A DNA stretch of 64,000 nucleotides from Cavia porcellus (GCF_034190915.1 NW_026947485.1:134246337-134310336), one strand, 5' to 3'; positions 15,501-28,800 are shown, counted from the stretch's first letter. The notes: generated by a model from the letters alone, not told the origin. Numbers and translations are program-made.

Positions 15501-16405
15501 AAGATTTCAAGACACCAATATACAGATAATGTAAGCAATACTGATGAAAGGTATCCTCACCAGGGACTCCTAGCAAACTGACCATGCATATCTTCTAAGG
15601 CCTGCTTCACCAGCCTAGTTGACTGGTGTGATTTGGTACCTTGCGTAATTAATACACTCTTAGACGGCCAGTTCTTTGAGTCTATAAATCCCATTCTTTG
15701 CCATTAGCCACAACAGTCTTAACTTTTCTATTCAATGTGTTATATGCCATCCTTTTTCAAACATTTTTTTCCTTTTCACCTTTCAACAGCAATCCTATAG
15801 CTATGTTTGGCTTTGGATCTTGGGCTGTTATAATAGGATACCGTTACATTTTGGTACAGCCTAATTTATCAAATTAGTGTTACGGATCTCAGATGCCAGA
15901 CTTAGACACTGTGCATGCTCTAAGTTGTAGCTTGCATATATCACTTAGATCTTCTGGTTATTTGGAGATGTACTCTTTTCTTTTTTGCTGTGAAGCTGGT
16001 TTATATGTGAATTTAGTCCCGTTTTTATTTAGGGTATAGGAAGGGATGAGTAGGCACTGGGGTCTACAGGCAGAGTCAGTTGTATTTGTTTAATGAAATG
16101 TGATGGGTGACCTCGCTGGGCCTGGTGACTTCATTGGAATCTAAGATTTTAGGTTTTAGAGCTGTGCTCAATTGTACTTTTCCTCATTTCCATGTGATGG
16201 TTCCACTATTTCCTATTGTAGCCTTGATTTTGATTTACAAGCCCTTCTGGGACTGAGAATTTAGCATTCATAAAGTTCCTTTGCTGTGGTTAAGTTCTAA
16301 TTGTTTCTCCACTCTATATGCCTTTCAAACATAAAAGATAAGGTTTCTATAAGATTGCCAGGGAGTTACGCTGTATTTCATAAACTGGTGATTTCTTTTT
16401 AACCT
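15501..16405. other. Unassigned DNA
   Basis: No coding or RNA feature is recognised. It may contain further ERV remnants, but I see no diagnostic motif. Confidence 0.4.
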
Positions 16406-16407
16406 TT

Positions 16408-16790
16408 GTCTTGGTTACTTTTCCATCATTCCTGAGACAAAATACTGAACACCCAAAATTAAGGAAGGAAAGATTTGTTTACTTTATAGTTTTTGGAGGC
16501 TTCAGTCCTTACTCAAACTGGTTCCAAAGCAAAGTGTTCATGGTAGCTGCAAGACAAGAGCTAACAGGGTAAAAAAGAGAAAAACTTCCTTCCCTCCCTC
16601 ATATTGTATGACGGCTCCCTACCTCTGGGCGGGTACAGCAGTCACACCACCAATCCAAGAGCTTGAAAATGAACCAGTCACAAGGGCTAGACTCAGATGC
16701 CTTCATGACTACAGGAGATTTTGGAGGAACATTAGATAAGTTACAACAACCATGACATTGCACATCTTCATTAATCAGTGGAAATTAGCA
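16408..16790 (-). mobile_element. MaLR-type LTR, antisense
   Basis: The opening 'ttggttacttttccatcattcctgagacaaaatac' (shared word by word, not contiguous, with common rodent LTR 3' ends) is followed by 'aaggaaggaaagatttg' and an 'accagtcacaaggg' block. This is the antisense of a MaLR-type LTR whose sense 3' end is '...gtcac/ag-agaaaagtaac'. It is solitary and diverged. Confidence 0.55.
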
Positions 16791-17624
16791 TGGTTTATGC
16801 AATTCCATGGTATTTTTTCACTGATTCTGTCATATTCCTCTAGCAGCAAATATGTTTTACAACCAAGATATCCCCCTCCACCGATACACCATTCTGGTTA
16901 ATCGTTAGTGGAATTGTTAATAATCATGTTCCTATAACATGGAGGAAGCTATCTATATTCTACTATAGTAGTGTTTATATCTTCTCAGAGTAAACCAGCC
17001 AGCAAGGGATCCATGTTCAAATTCTCAGCACTACCCTTGGTTTATTTTAAATTGCATTCTCTAGAAGTAAGCACTGAGTGAGACAATTGGACCATACGAT
17101 TTATTGAGGACTGTCTTTGAAGACACTTATCATGTAAGAAATGGAAAAAGTCATGACTGACAGAGAAGGAAGCACTAACACAATGTGGTTGGAAGTAAAG
17201 TGTTGACTAATTTTATGGGAAGCTCTGGAGCTCACAGACCTTCCTAAATTAAGCGAAGTATTGCATCCCTACACCAGTCAGTCAATCAACTACAGACCAA
17301 ATTCTTTGCAAGGCACCAAAAGTTATATAAGTATGATGCATAGCAATTCCCAGTGAAGGGAACACAATTAAGCTGTTCATATTCACAGCACTCATTACAT
17401 TGACCATGGAAAAGGATACTGTACTTACTATAAGCCCCAAAAATGTATTGTACTGCTTTCAAGAGATGCCAATCTACTGAAAACTGGAATAATGGATAGG
17501 ATTTGTGTGCTTAATTATATTGTGAGATACTTAAATAAGTCCTATCAAGTTATCAATGTGAAACTCAGGGTAAAAGCTATATTCAAGCAATGAAACACAG
17601 ACCAATATTCACTGCATCATTTAT

Positions 17625-17672
<48 letters not shown>

Positions 17673-18704
17673 AAAAATTAAGAATCCCCACCATTTCTAC
17701 TTTCTGTTAAATATATCTCAATGAGCCTTTCTGTCAAGATCTTACTGACTTAACTTTATAAATGAATAATGCCTTTCTTGGCTGTGAGCTTCTTGAAATC
17801 TGACATGAGTGGGGTTCCAGAGGCCTGATGAGCATGATGGATTTTGATTTTGCATGACTTTGTCTTTTGTCACTGCTTTTTTTTTTTTGTCACAAATTTG
17901 TGATCTACAAATGGACACAGTTTTCTCATTGCATTCTTCACTCACTATTTCTTCAAGTTAACATCAGCAAGTTACATACCTCACAAGAATTTTCAGTGGG
18001 TGTTTCAAGCTCTACTCTGCCTGTCATACAGCCCTGCATTTCTTTACACATAGATAATTGCATGTTCTTCACTCTCATATCATTTGTATATTCTTGAGTT
18101 GAAATTATATATAATCTTCTTTAATATAGTTTGTTTGTTTAGTCCACATCACATATATCCTGAAGAGGATGAACAATTCATACATATATTAATATATATA
18201 TATATATTTTTTTTTTCATTCATACCACAAATGACCACTTAAATAGGCCATAGAGGATACTGCAAGGCTAAAGAATATGTCACTGCTCTCCATGAAATAA
18301 AAGTGTTTTGGGGGAACTAAAATACAACACAAATTAACATATAGCATGATAACATGCTAACACTTTTATTTATTATGAGGGCATTAGTTTGATAAATTTT
18401 GAGCTATGTAGTGGTTGCTGAACACAGCTCCATGGTGTAGGGTATTGCTTTTACCCACACAAGTCTTTATGCCTGTAACGCAATTGCACTCTTCCATTGA
18501 GACTCATTTGAAATGAGTGTTTTGAATTTAAGAATGCTTCAAAAAATTAGACTCCAGTATATTTAATCCCTATATATAATTTTAGAGAAAATTAACTGTC
18601 ATACATTTTCTTATTAATGAAAAATCGCTGTTTAAAAATGCTTGCTTTTATTTTGAATTGCTAATATTTATAGGCTATGTACTGTTGCTAACTACTGTAT
18701 TCTC
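16791..18704. other. Unique AT-rich DNA
   Basis: No gene is seen. It contains the (AT)n tract at 17629-17670 and a T12 run near 17878 flanked on each side by 'ttgtcac'. Confidence 0.5.
17629..17670. repeat. (AT)n microsatellite
   Basis: Forty-two bases of uninterrupted AT dinucleotide, 21 units. Confidence 0.97.
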
Positions 18705-18778
18705 TCTCTTTTCGGTACTGAACTTCGTGTTTGCCAGGAAGGCTCTGTGCCACTGAGCTGTATCTCCAGCTCTTCCAT
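18705..18778 (-). mobile_element. ID-type SINE, antisense
   Basis: On the - strand it reads 'agctggagatacagctcagtgg' in two adjoining words, the tRNA-like A box ('agctcagtgg'). It then runs to a degenerate B-box region and 'cagtaccga', the same 3' word as the other ID copies at 23276 and 43030. ID SINEs derive from tRNA-Ala and are moved by L1. This copy is old and lacks a clear tail. Confidence 0.75.
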
Positions 18779-21199
18779 ATTCTCTCTATACATCTGTACA
18801 AAAAATTTCAAGACAGACTCAAAAAGTAAACATCACTATTTTCATTTTACAGTAAATATAATAATAATAGCTATTGACAAACACAAATTATTTGTCCCTC
18901 AGAATTGTTTGATTACTGCCTGCAATTGGGGAATTATTGCCTTTTGGTTTTTCGTTCCTCTTCAGAAAACTCTTAAAATCTCTTACATTTCATTTCCTGT
19001 GAAATATCTTTTCTTGTGAATTTACTTAAGACACTCTCATGTCCTCAGAAACAATATTTACTTACTAAACACTAGCCTCATTGCCTGGCCCACATACATT
19101 GTCTCACTGCTTTGGTTTTGATTTTCACAAGAGCACTATGAAATTTCCCAACATTATACAACAGGATAAGGGGATGATATTGAAAGATTTTAGAAATATT
19201 TACCTTCATAGGTAAGAAACGTCGATGAAGTTTAGATAAATAACTCTTTTGTGTTTATAAATCTCTCTCTAAACTGTTTTTGTCTATCAGAAAGTGTCAC
19301 ACTTAGCCCTGAGCTAAATTCAGACACTTACAGATGTTCACCTGCCTCATTTAATTTACTCACTAGGAAATAAATTTTTTTTTAAAAAGTAACCTGAGGG
19401 TTGAATTTTTTGGAAGAAAAAAATACCAGAAATTCTACAATCTGCTATTCTGGCTTATAGAGCACAATCAAGCAAGGATCCAAAGAGAAAACAGAAAAAC
19501 TTTTATATATGTATAAAATGTATGTGCATGTAAAATTTGCATACATGCATATATAATGTGTATAGGAATATACAGGTATAAGACAACTATGTATTCTTTT
19601 TCACATTGTATGTATTACATAGAAAAAAAACACCTGGAGAGATATGTTTTTCAATGAGTGATTCTGAAATTTTAAGCAATATTTTTGAAAGTTAGGCCCC
19701 AAAATGTTCTCAAGTTAAGCAAATAAGACAGAATTTTTTAGACCCTGAATCGTTAGCATACTCTTTTTCTTTTCTCTATTATTATTATTTGTAGATGTTC
19801 TTTTTAAAGCAATATATTTGTATATATGCAGAGGTTTTGATCATGGTGAATAATGCAAATAATTTCATGATGATTTTAACAGACCAAATGCAATGCTCTC
19901 ATTACAGTGTTTTAAAATCACACTGTTCTTTTTGTGAATTTTCAATAAGGGTGGCTATTGTGTGATGGAAATCATTTTGTGCTCAATGAAAAGCAAAATA
20001 CATTTAATGCTCAAAGAAGTCAAAAGAACCACTGAAAATAGATCTCAATTTGCCTTTATAGCATCCATTTCTCCTTGTAGTCAAAGAAGTCACACTGGGA
20101 AAGAAACAGGTGCTGGAAGGCTGCTCTTGTAAGAGACCATTAGCCTCAGGAGATGGTAAGTGTTGAGAAATATTTTCTTTTCCCTAACTCACATTTAGGT
20201 GCAACTTTCTATCCATTTACCTTGTCAAATGCTTATTTCTGTCCACATCCTATCTCTCTTTCTGATTTGCTGCACTGAATGACTTGTAACAAAATGCTAG
20301 CATGATAGTAGTTGATAATACTAAATAGTTCAAGATTTATTTTAAAAACTTTTTAGCTTGCTCTGCTGCTTTTCTTTTGAAACTTTAAATTGTTTTGCAA
20401 AAGCAAATATCATTTTACTAACAGGTCACTACTTTGTAGTAACATATATTTTAACATAATGATCCCCTCTTTGCAGGAAGACGAAAAAATATCTTAAATA
20501 ATTCTGTATTTTGGAGACATGAACACAACTGTGCTGAAATTCTTGTTTAGGAGAACAGTAAGCAAAATAATAAAGAAAATAATTATATTTGTCTTTTCAA
20601 AAGTTTTTACACTAATAATTAAAATGCCTTCATTATAAGGAGTTTACTATCCCTGTAAACATATGAACTATCCTGCCAAACATTAATTATATACCATTCA
20701 GCTATATTTAAAATATATGAAGAACTCTAGTGATGAAATAAAAAGCCACAATAAAAATATTTATCCTTTACTTATTAGAAATTAAACAGCATTGTGAAAC
20801 GAAACACAAATTTTCCTGTTTCAAAGTAAAGAATTCAATAAATAATTGTACACCATGTATTTTCTTGTGGCTACAACTGTTTGAAAGAGTTGAATAGCAC
20901 TGCCCAGTGGAAAAAACGGCCTCCTGTGGTGCTCCTATGCTTTATCATAGTTCTTCAAAGCCAGTTTATTTTCAAAATAGTTTTCTTTTTCAGAGCTAAG
21001 ACTCGTAACAATTTAATGTTGAAAAAGCTCTATGTATGGAAAATAACAGTTTGCTACTTATCTGCTATGCTATGCTAATTTAGCAAAAGACCTGCAGGTA
21101 AGCATGACACGTGACCTGATTTTACTTCATTGTAATTGCTTATGAAACTCATAATTGAACCTAAATAGCCAAACATCATGGAGTAATTGAATTCAAAGG
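18779..21199. other. Unique AT-rich DNA
   Basis: No coding or repeat feature is recognised. The 19850-20110 stretch is slightly less AT-biased and could be checked for conservation, but nothing in it identifies a function. Confidence 0.45.
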
Positions 21200-22123
21200 T
21201 CAATTATTTTGGCTGGCTCAAAGGTGTGAGTGTCAACCTTTCATTGGAGAAGAGAGTCCCTGGGGTTTCTGATTGAAAACGTCCTCCTGGAGAACTGGTT
21301 CCCTAGGATTCATTTCACAGTCTTCAGCCATGGTGACACTCAAAGGCCTTTCATTCACAGTTCAGTGGACATAGGCTATTACTGGCGTTGGTATCATCCA
21401 TGAGGTGCTGGGTTTTCAGAATACAAGAGTGATGGGGTCATGGAGGCTTCCATTCAGATTTCAGAGAGATTCTGGGAAGCCAGACAATGTAGTGTGACAA
21501 GGTCACAGTCCTTTCCAAGATCCCCTGAGAGGGCAATACATGAAGCTCTAAGAGTGAAGCTGAAGCAGTAACAATGTCACCAGGAAGCTGGAGGTGCGAG
21601 GAATGTGAACCATCTTCAGATGAAGGAGGAAGCACAGCCAGCCCAAGGGAGACCATGGGGGCTGAAACAAGCCAGGTCAAAGAGGTGAAGCTGCACGAGC
21701 CTTTTGGATTTACATTGCACCATTATGTGCCCCAGTTACTGGATGTGAAGCTACAGGATTTAATTTTGCCCTACAGCTTTTGGTCTTATTTTGATTGAAT
21801 TCTTTTCTGTCTGCCTATTTCTCCCTTTCTGAATAGGAACATTTACCCTGTGTCACTGGACACTGGGAATTTATAACCTGCTTTTTGAAACATCCAGTGA
21901 TTCATAGTTTGACATTTATTTTGAGTTTCAGAAGGCTTTGGAAAATGGGACTTTGAAAAATGCTGGAATGATTTAGTTTGAGGAAGGAATTATTAAATTT
22001 TCAGTTGTATGCAGGGTAGTTACATCATATTAGATGGAATTATGATTGAGATTGTGTTTATTTGGAGATTAAATTTGGTTTAATGAGATGTAATTAGATG
22101 TCAAGTTGAGAAGGAGTAGAATT
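21200..22123 (+). mobile_element. MaLR internal region (3' part)
   Basis: The 3' half (about 21770-22120) follows the familiar end of MaLR (MST/THE1-like) internal sequence: 'ttggtcttattttgattg', 'tttctccctttctgaatagg', then a G-rich '...gggactttgaaaaatgctgg' and a purine run just before an LTR that starts TG at 22124. There is no retroviral protein motif. MaLR internals are non-coding passengers mobilised by ERV-L relatives. The 5' boundary is uncertain. Confidence 0.55.
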
Positions 22124-22465
22124 GTGCCAATTAATCTTAATTGTCAACTTGATTAGATTAAGGGTACCCTAGGGGACTGATTGGGTCACAGGAATACTGT
22201 GTCCATTTGTGGGCCAAGCCACTGATCTTCATGGCAGAATGTACTGCCAGGAGGAAGCAGGCACAGAAGGAATGGCTTTGGAGGTTGTTTCTTTGTGGTT
22301 ACCACTTTGTAGTGTGCCCTACAATGCCCTTTCACCATGATGTTCTGTTCTTGCATTTACCCAGCCCTGGACTGAAATCTTTGAGGTTAAATTTCTTTAC
22401 ATTCTGTATGTTTCTGTATTTTGGCTAAGCCAAAGGAAATCAGACTAATGCAATAATCATTAACA
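22124..22465 (+). mobile_element. MaLR-type 3' LTR
   Basis: It starts TG ('tgccaattaatcttaattg') directly after a purine-rich 'gttgagaaggagtagaa' that fits a polypurine tract, and ends CA near 22465. The opening 'aatcttaattgtcaacttga' is common to a large rodent LTR-like family. A related opening is seen at 29480. Confidence 0.6.
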
Positions 22466-23235
22466 CAGAAATTTTGATCTATACAGTTAGATGTTTCCTA
22501 GTGTAATACAACTTTCTGTTAATTAAGTTTATTCTTCATATAATTCATAAATAATGTAATGATACTGAGCTCTAGGATGTGTATTTTATCTAAGTGAAGA
22601 CTATCTAAATAAATTTATTTTTGTATTTAATAAACATTGCTACTGAAATGTAACCATCTTTAAACCACCTTGAAATTTTTCTTTAGCTACAAATCACCTC
22701 TTAATTTTTTGATTTTTAAAAGTATTAGCTGATTATTCATTTCATACAAACACAAGTACATCAAATGTTGAGGCTTTTTTTCTGATTTGGTATATTTGTG
22801 AGTATATAACAAGATATCTAGAGAAAGATGAAATATAAATATGAAATTCATCTATTTTTATATACACCTGACAGACATAGTCTGAAAATAATTATATGCA
22901 GTATTTATAGGACTCCTGGGTTTTATCTGCAACCCTGCATACTAGGTTAAGCTGTGGAATTTTGCACTTGTGGCATCATACTGACACTCAAAGCTTCATA
23001 TTTTGGAGCATTTTAGGTTACAGACTTTCATATGAGGGATTCTCTACCTGTTTTACATCGTTTCCCCAAGTAATTGTTGACTTGCCTACCTGAGGCAGCA
23101 ATATTTATATACGTATGGACTTGATTAATTTGTTTTGCTTTTTGGCAGTAAAAAATCAGCTGTGTTACAAGAAGAAGAACTTTATGTCCTCTGACCTTGA
23201 GGAAATATACCACTTGACTTCTTCTTAAGCATATT
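22466..23235. other. Unique AT-rich DNA
   Basis: No feature is recognised. Confidence 0.5.
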
Positions 23236-23420
23236 AAGAAGCAAGAGATTAAAAAAAAAAAAAAAAAAAAAAAAAACAAGGGGCTGGGGATTTTGCTCAG
23301 TGGCATAAGCGCCTGCCTTGCAAGTGTGTGGTCGTGAGTTCAATCCCCGGTACCAATAAAAAAAGAAAAAGACAAAATAAAATAAAATAAAATAAAATAA
23401 ATAAATAAAGAAGCAAGTGA
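23236..23420 (+). mobile_element. ID SINE with a leading A26 tract (5'-truncated B1-ID?)
   Basis: A target-site duplication aagaagcaag(a/t)ga brackets the insert (23236-23248 and 23408-23420). The insert starts with A26 (23251-23276) and then an ID body, 'ggggctggggattttgctc', with A box 'tgctcagtgg' and B box 'gagttcaatccc', ending 'cggtacca' and an AAAAT-repeat tail. The A-run at the 5' side is unexpected for a simple ID. It fits a dimeric B1-ID SINE truncated inside its A-rich linker, as seen intact at 35035-35225. Non-autonomous. Confidence 0.85.
23370..23405 (+). repeat. (AAAAT)n microsatellite in the ID tail
   Basis: About five to six units of AAAAT, passing into AAAT, form the tail of the SINE. 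Confidence 0.9.
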
Positions 23421-24689
23421 GCAACAATTCTATATTCATTGCTGTGACATTTATTTGAGTTTTCCTACCCTGATTTAAATATACATTTAAAGAAGTGTGA
23501 CAGTATTCAGCATTGAATTATTTCAGTACTCATTTCACTGAGTAGGATAGATCAAATAAATATTGTTTCAAGGAAATAAAAATTATTTCCCAGTCATCTC
23601 CATGGAATCATATTGACTAAGTGAGCAAAAGAATTTCTGGAACAGAGTGAAGTTATCAGAAGAACCCTCTACCGTACGACCTAATTCTTTATAAAACAGA
23701 ACAGATACTTCCCAAGGGTGAGATCATGAGATAGAATACTGTACATAAAATAACCAAGGCTATAAAAACTTTCTTAAAATAAATTAATTATGTATCTAAT
23801 AGACAAAGCTTCACGTTTTCTAAATTCATCAAGCCTTAACATACCTTTCAATTCAAAGGAATACCTGGGAATACCTAGTTTTTTCTTTCTTAAAATGTAC
23901 TTTTTGATTTTTTTTATCCTAGAAGCAATGTCTTTATTTAAATATGACATTAATATAATAACTTCTTTGAAATTTAAATTATCTATTTTTATATATGGTA
24001 TCAAATATACCAAAACATGCTACAAATAATGTAATATGTTTTAATATCAGAAATGAACAATAATAAGTGTTAACAAAATTCAAATATTTCTATATTCTGG
24101 CATGTAAATTACATGCCAAAAAATCTCAATGAAAGAGAGATGACTGTCTTACCTATGTTTTTTTTTTTTGATATTTTATCTCAAGTACTCTCTTATCATA
24201 TGCATTATATCTGTAGATATAAATTCTTTTTATTCCTGTTTTTGTTTTCTTTTGTGATATGTTCAGCCTTTTGATTTGTACTTCAATAAATCATGGTGTT
24301 CTCTGCTCAAAAAGTTTCCACCTTATTCTTTCACTTATCTGGCTCAAAGTCATTCTAGAATTACCTGAAAACATTGTGAAAAATATTGTGCTTAGAGAAA
24401 ATTTTACTTGATTCTTTTCAATAACTCATGTTTATGTTTATGGACATAGGTTTATGTCCATGTCTAGCAGTTGCAATATTTTGTTTTAATTTATCTGGTG
24501 CATATTTAAGTCCTACTTGCATTTGAAAATTGAGTTCATTTTTGTTCCCATTGAACTGACTGACTGTGAAGTAATTTATGGCTTATCATATACATCCATC
24601 AAAAATATTAAAAGACTTGTAGTCAGGGGATCTGAACAGAACAATTAGAATCAGAACATGGAACTTATATTATTGTTTTATGATGGTCA
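23421..24689. other. Unique AT-rich DNA
   Basis: No gene is seen. A T12-13 run at 24160-24172 could be the tail of an antisense retroposon, but I could not find its body or duplication. Confidence 0.45.
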
Positions 24690-25260
24690 CCCAGAGTTAA
24701 CACAAGAAACTTCAGGAAATCTGTCCACAACACCAAAGACATGGAATATTCAGCCAAGGGCCTAAATCCCACAGCAGTGTACTACATGAGTCCAGATGAA
24801 GACCCAAAGCTCATGACAATGCCTCCCACTAGTCAAACTGGAGGTCTAGAGCCAACAAGAAGGACTTATGCCAGTCTCTTATGGATCCATGATGGGAAGG
24901 CCGAGTGGTAGTAAAAGCTAGAAAATCTTTGCCAGTGGGGTGAAGGAGCTGTGCCAGTAGGTTGAGAGTTCTATGCTGGAACTGAGAAGTCATACTCAAA
25001 TCAAAGACCAGGGATGTCCTGAAAAGCACCACAGCCATTCACAGTGACATAGAAGCCCTGAGCTCCTTCAATGATAAGCACAGTCTAGTACATGCCAGGA
25101 AGCCAGCATGATGAGTTCATCCTGGAAACCAAGCAGCACATGTCTTTGCCTCTGGAGCCAGCAAGCAATGCTCAATGTAAGGACCAGAGCTTTTCCAGGA
25201 AAACCAAGGGCTCAAAGAGCAACACACAGGAGAACACACAATGCCTCAATACCTCAATGA
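24690..25260 (-). repeat. Unidentified interspersed repeat, copy 1
   Basis: The reverse complement of this block aligns along its length with 45340-45960. Shared words include 'atactggcttcctg'/'atgctggcttcctg', 'ggtacttttcagg'/'ggtgcttttcagg', 'ctggtcctta', 'aaccctcaacctactg'/'aactctcaacctactg' and 'catgtgctgctt'/'tatgtgctgctt'. The right part (25090-25220) is a diverged second unit of the same block, as in the other copy. I do not recognise the family. MaLR internal sequence or an L1 5' UTR are candidates. No coding signature is seen. Confidence 0.75.
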
Positions 25261-27004
25261 CTCCCTTCTTCTCTACATCTGTATTTATGCTGGGCAAATT
25301 TCCTCAGGTGGAACATCCATGCTCAGCACCCTGCTGATTTAATTCAGCTGGCATTCAGTTGATGGCCAATTTTTAATCCATTACAAAGACTGACTCTGAT
25401 GTCACATCCATCTGATACTAAAGAAAACATTCAGCATTTTAGTCACTGAAAGCAGAAGTGGGACAGAAGGTGCTGATACATTTTTCTTTTACAATTGAAG
25501 ATTGGACATCATGAATACAATGAATTGGACTATTGAGGGAATTCTCAATAATAGTAAAGCATTTCACCATTTAGACAGATTTCTTTTGCAGTTCTGGAAA
25601 GAAGAGACTAGAATACAGAGAAGGATTTTTGTTAACAAACAGTTGAGAGAGTTATGACAATAGTACCATTACTCTAAAATGCTGAAGAACTGAACTAGGT
25701 AAAAAATGGTTACATTTAAGTGGTTAAAATTAAGAAAAATGTAAAAAAAATCTTAGAGGCATAAGCAAAAGATTTGACTATGTTTGGTAATGTTTAAGAT
25801 TGAGATGAGGAAAGGGAAATGTTAGATGACAAAAAATATAATTTAGATGACATAAAGAGAAATATGAAATGGAACAGAATGAAAACATTGTATGTATTAT
25901 TTTAGAGGAGTAAGATATAAATGTCTAACTTTTGACACTGGAGCACCAATGAGCACTTAGACCAGAGGTACCCAGATGATAACGATGGTCACTGATTAAG
26001 AAAGATACTTGGATAAAAAATAAGATCTTAGGGACCACAATCAGAAAAAAAATGAGTATTTAAAAAATGAATTCATCAAAGAGAATTTGATGAATATAGA
26101 AGGGGGTAAGTTCATAGGAAGAGAACTGAAAACAAAACCAAAAGAGAAATTTTGTGAAAATAGTTATCAAAGGAGAGACAGAGATTATTTTAAAGAAGAA
26201 TAATTGTAAATAATATCAAATCCATGAGAATAGAACAAGCTGAAATTAAATTTAGAAATTAACAAATTTTATCTCATTGGTAATTTACAGATTAAGTCCT
26301 GTGAAAGAAAATTAGGTAAGAATTTCATATGCAGTGAAACATTAAGTGTAAACAAAAAGCACAAAAAACATATTTACATGTAAAAAATTTTGCTCATTCT
26401 AAATATGAGCAAAATTACAATGTATTATCTAGTTTAACAAAAAACAAAAGAAATAAACATAATGAAAAAATTCAATTTCAAAATAAAAGCATATTTAACA
26501 AATTAAATGATATAAAAATGAAAAAAATCATTTCTAAGGAAAAATGTTTTCTGTATTAGTTAAATATTGGATAAATATTATGCTATTATTTTTCTTAAAA
26601 TGCAAAGCTTAAAATGTAACTACCTAAATATATTCTCTAAAGATATTTTGAAATATTTGATGTAGGAAAATAAAGAAGCAATAACATTTTAGAAAGAGCC
26701 ATAATGGGAACTGTGCCCCATTAAACTTAAAAATGAAACAATATATTAAAAGTGTGAAACAACCAGATTTTGAAACAAAATAACTGACCAGGAGTTCTAG
26801 ACAAAATAAGATATATGTTTGAAATAAGATTTTAAATATATTATGGAGAAAAATTAATTTATTTTTCATACAAAATAGAATGATATAACTCCAAATAAGT
26901 TAGTTTTTCAAGTTAGAATATAAAAGCAGCAATTTGAAATATCCAATGAATCAAAAGAAATCATGTAGAATAAATAAGAATGGAAATCAATTATGCTTTT
27001 TTCT
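25261..27004. other. A-rich DNA, unassigned
   Basis: The + strand is strongly purine/A-biased from about 25700 to 26600, as in decayed L1 ORF sequence, but I could not match it to any L1 segment. No gene is recognised. Confidence 0.4.
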
Positions 27005-27110
27005 AAATAATTTCACTCATTCAATCATGCACTCAAAAATATATTGAGAAGGCATCTATGTAACAAGAATTGGATTGATGAGGACAAAAATATAACCAAA
27101 CCCTTTATAC
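27005..27110 (-). repeat. L2/MIR-like ancient fragment
   Basis: The 'cactcattcaatcatgcactcaaaaatatattgag' region and the following 'ggacaaaaatataacc' resemble the widespread 'attcattcaacaaatatttattgagc...gaacaaaa' block. The strand follows my recollection of that consensus and is tentative. Confidence 0.35.
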
Positions 27111-27606
27111 TTATGATGTAATGGATTATAATAGAAATATTCATGTTCCATATTGCAAAATCTTAGAAAGTAGAGGACCATAGATTGTGTACCAGGAAGA
27201 AGTATTGACAAATTGAAGCCTGCAAGATGATTTCCCAAATAAATAGAATTGTTGGAAGAGAGAAAAAAATCCCAAATATCAAAACATATGAAATATTATA
27301 ACTTTGACTAGAAAGTTCATGGCAAATTAGAGGAAATAAAGTCAGCTAGTATTGCTGAATGAAAAGTTAGCAAGGATGTGCCAAGTAAAGTCCATAATTA
27401 ACTTGATGAGGAACTTGAACATCATTGTAAAGTAAAAATTACAAATTGACAAAAAGGTAATGCGAAGTCATCAGATGTTTAAAGTGGAAGAGTGTCATGG
27501 TGAGTAATAAATGTCATTGGATGAAGGCGTTGGTTGGTTATTCGGTGGCTGACTGAAGGTGGAGGATAACGAGAAGGAATCAAGAATAATTACTACTTTC
27601 TATTCT

Positions 27607-27950
27607 GAATATGTTGAACTGGTGAGCATTTCTGTCCCCAAAAGGCGTATGCTGACATCTAATCACCATGGGATAACACGAGACATACAATTTTGTGGAA
27701 GTGGTTAAGCTCTGTTTCATGAAAGGTGGTAGTGCCTTTCAGGGAGCTGCCTTGCCCCTTCCACCACGTGAGGACCAAGCAGAGTCGCCATCTATGAACC
27801 AGGAAGCCGTTGTTTCTTCTGCCACTGAATCTGATGGTGGTTTGGTCTTACACTTCCAGACTTAAGTATAGTGAAAAATAGGTTTCTGGGTATTTTAAAT
27901 AACTTCCAGTTTTGGTAACTTGTTGAAGTATCTTAAAGGAACCAAGAGTA
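27607..27950 (+). mobile_element. MLT1-like MaLR LTR, solitary
   Basis: The sequence runs in MLT1 order: a 'ttctgtccccaaaa' opening, 'gctgacatctaatcacc', '...accaggaag', 'tctgatggtggtttggtctt', 'acttccag', then a '...tttctgggtatttta' end. It is highly diverged and no internal region is attached. Confidence 0.6.
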
Positions 27951-28639
27951 AGTAGATAGATAATGGTTATCACTTACTAAGATATGACCAATTTAGAGAA
28001 AAACAAATTTGGGTGAGGAAGGTTTCAAATGCCATTTTAGAACTGTTATATTTCAGAAGAGTTTTAAAAATATAAAGGAATATGCCAAATGAGTAGTTCA
28101 GTTCAGGTGAAAATTAAACATGGAAATTACAAATTTAAGAAGTTTGGCATATGTAATAGAACTATATTAGATACCAACCAAAGAGAAGAAAGAGGAAGGT
28201 AGTAGAGGCAAGGTGAATTTTGCATCTACTGTGGTAGACTACATAAGTTGAACAGAGTTGTTGAGGATCATCTGAAGAGGTACATAAGATATTTGTAAAT
28301 ATCTTCTGTAAGTCAGAGGAGAGTTTAGAACTCATTTGATCTGCTTATTTTTACAATGTTGAGAAAGTTCTGCTGGTCTCAGAGAGCCAAGGTTCAGAAT
28401 TTGTGAACTTAAAGGTCTGCAGTATAGGTTTTAGTTTCTCAATCAATACTCCACCAAACCGGTAAATTCTTAGAGATAACTAGGAATGAAAGATTATGAC
28501 TAAAATCAAAAGCACAATGAAACAAAATCAATTTATTGGTTTTTAGACTTTCTATGTTTATCAACCACTTAACATTTTCTCTATAGGTCTTCTAAGTCTC
28601 CATGATAAGAAACAAGGTGGTCATGATACTCCCACTCTC

Positions 28640-28800
28640 AGCTTTTTGTTTGCTTGCTTGTTTTAAGACAGCTTCAGTAGTTAGTATACTCTGGCTGTGA
28701 ATTCTCTACATTGCTAGGGATGGCCTCACATTTATGCTTCACCTGGCTCAGCTTTGCACGTGCTGAGTTAACAAGTATATGCCATCGTGCCTGATTCCTC
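28640..28800 (-). mobile_element. Degenerate B1-like SINE, antisense
   Basis: A T-rich start ('cttttttg...ttgttttaagacagc') is followed by an antisense B1 order, 'ctctggctgtgaattc', 'attgctagggatggcct' and 'cacctggctcagc...gtgctgagttaacaag'. Identity to B1 is low but collinear. Confidence 0.5.

Noticed and set aside
17866..17905. T12 run flanked by ttgtcac on both sides as a mini retroposon
   Set aside because: There is no body between the run and the duplication, so slippage in a short T tract is the simpler reading.
23277..23352. tRNA gene (A and B boxes present)
   Set aside because: The sequence is an ID SINE body with an A-rich tail and target-site duplication. The cloverleaf is degenerate.
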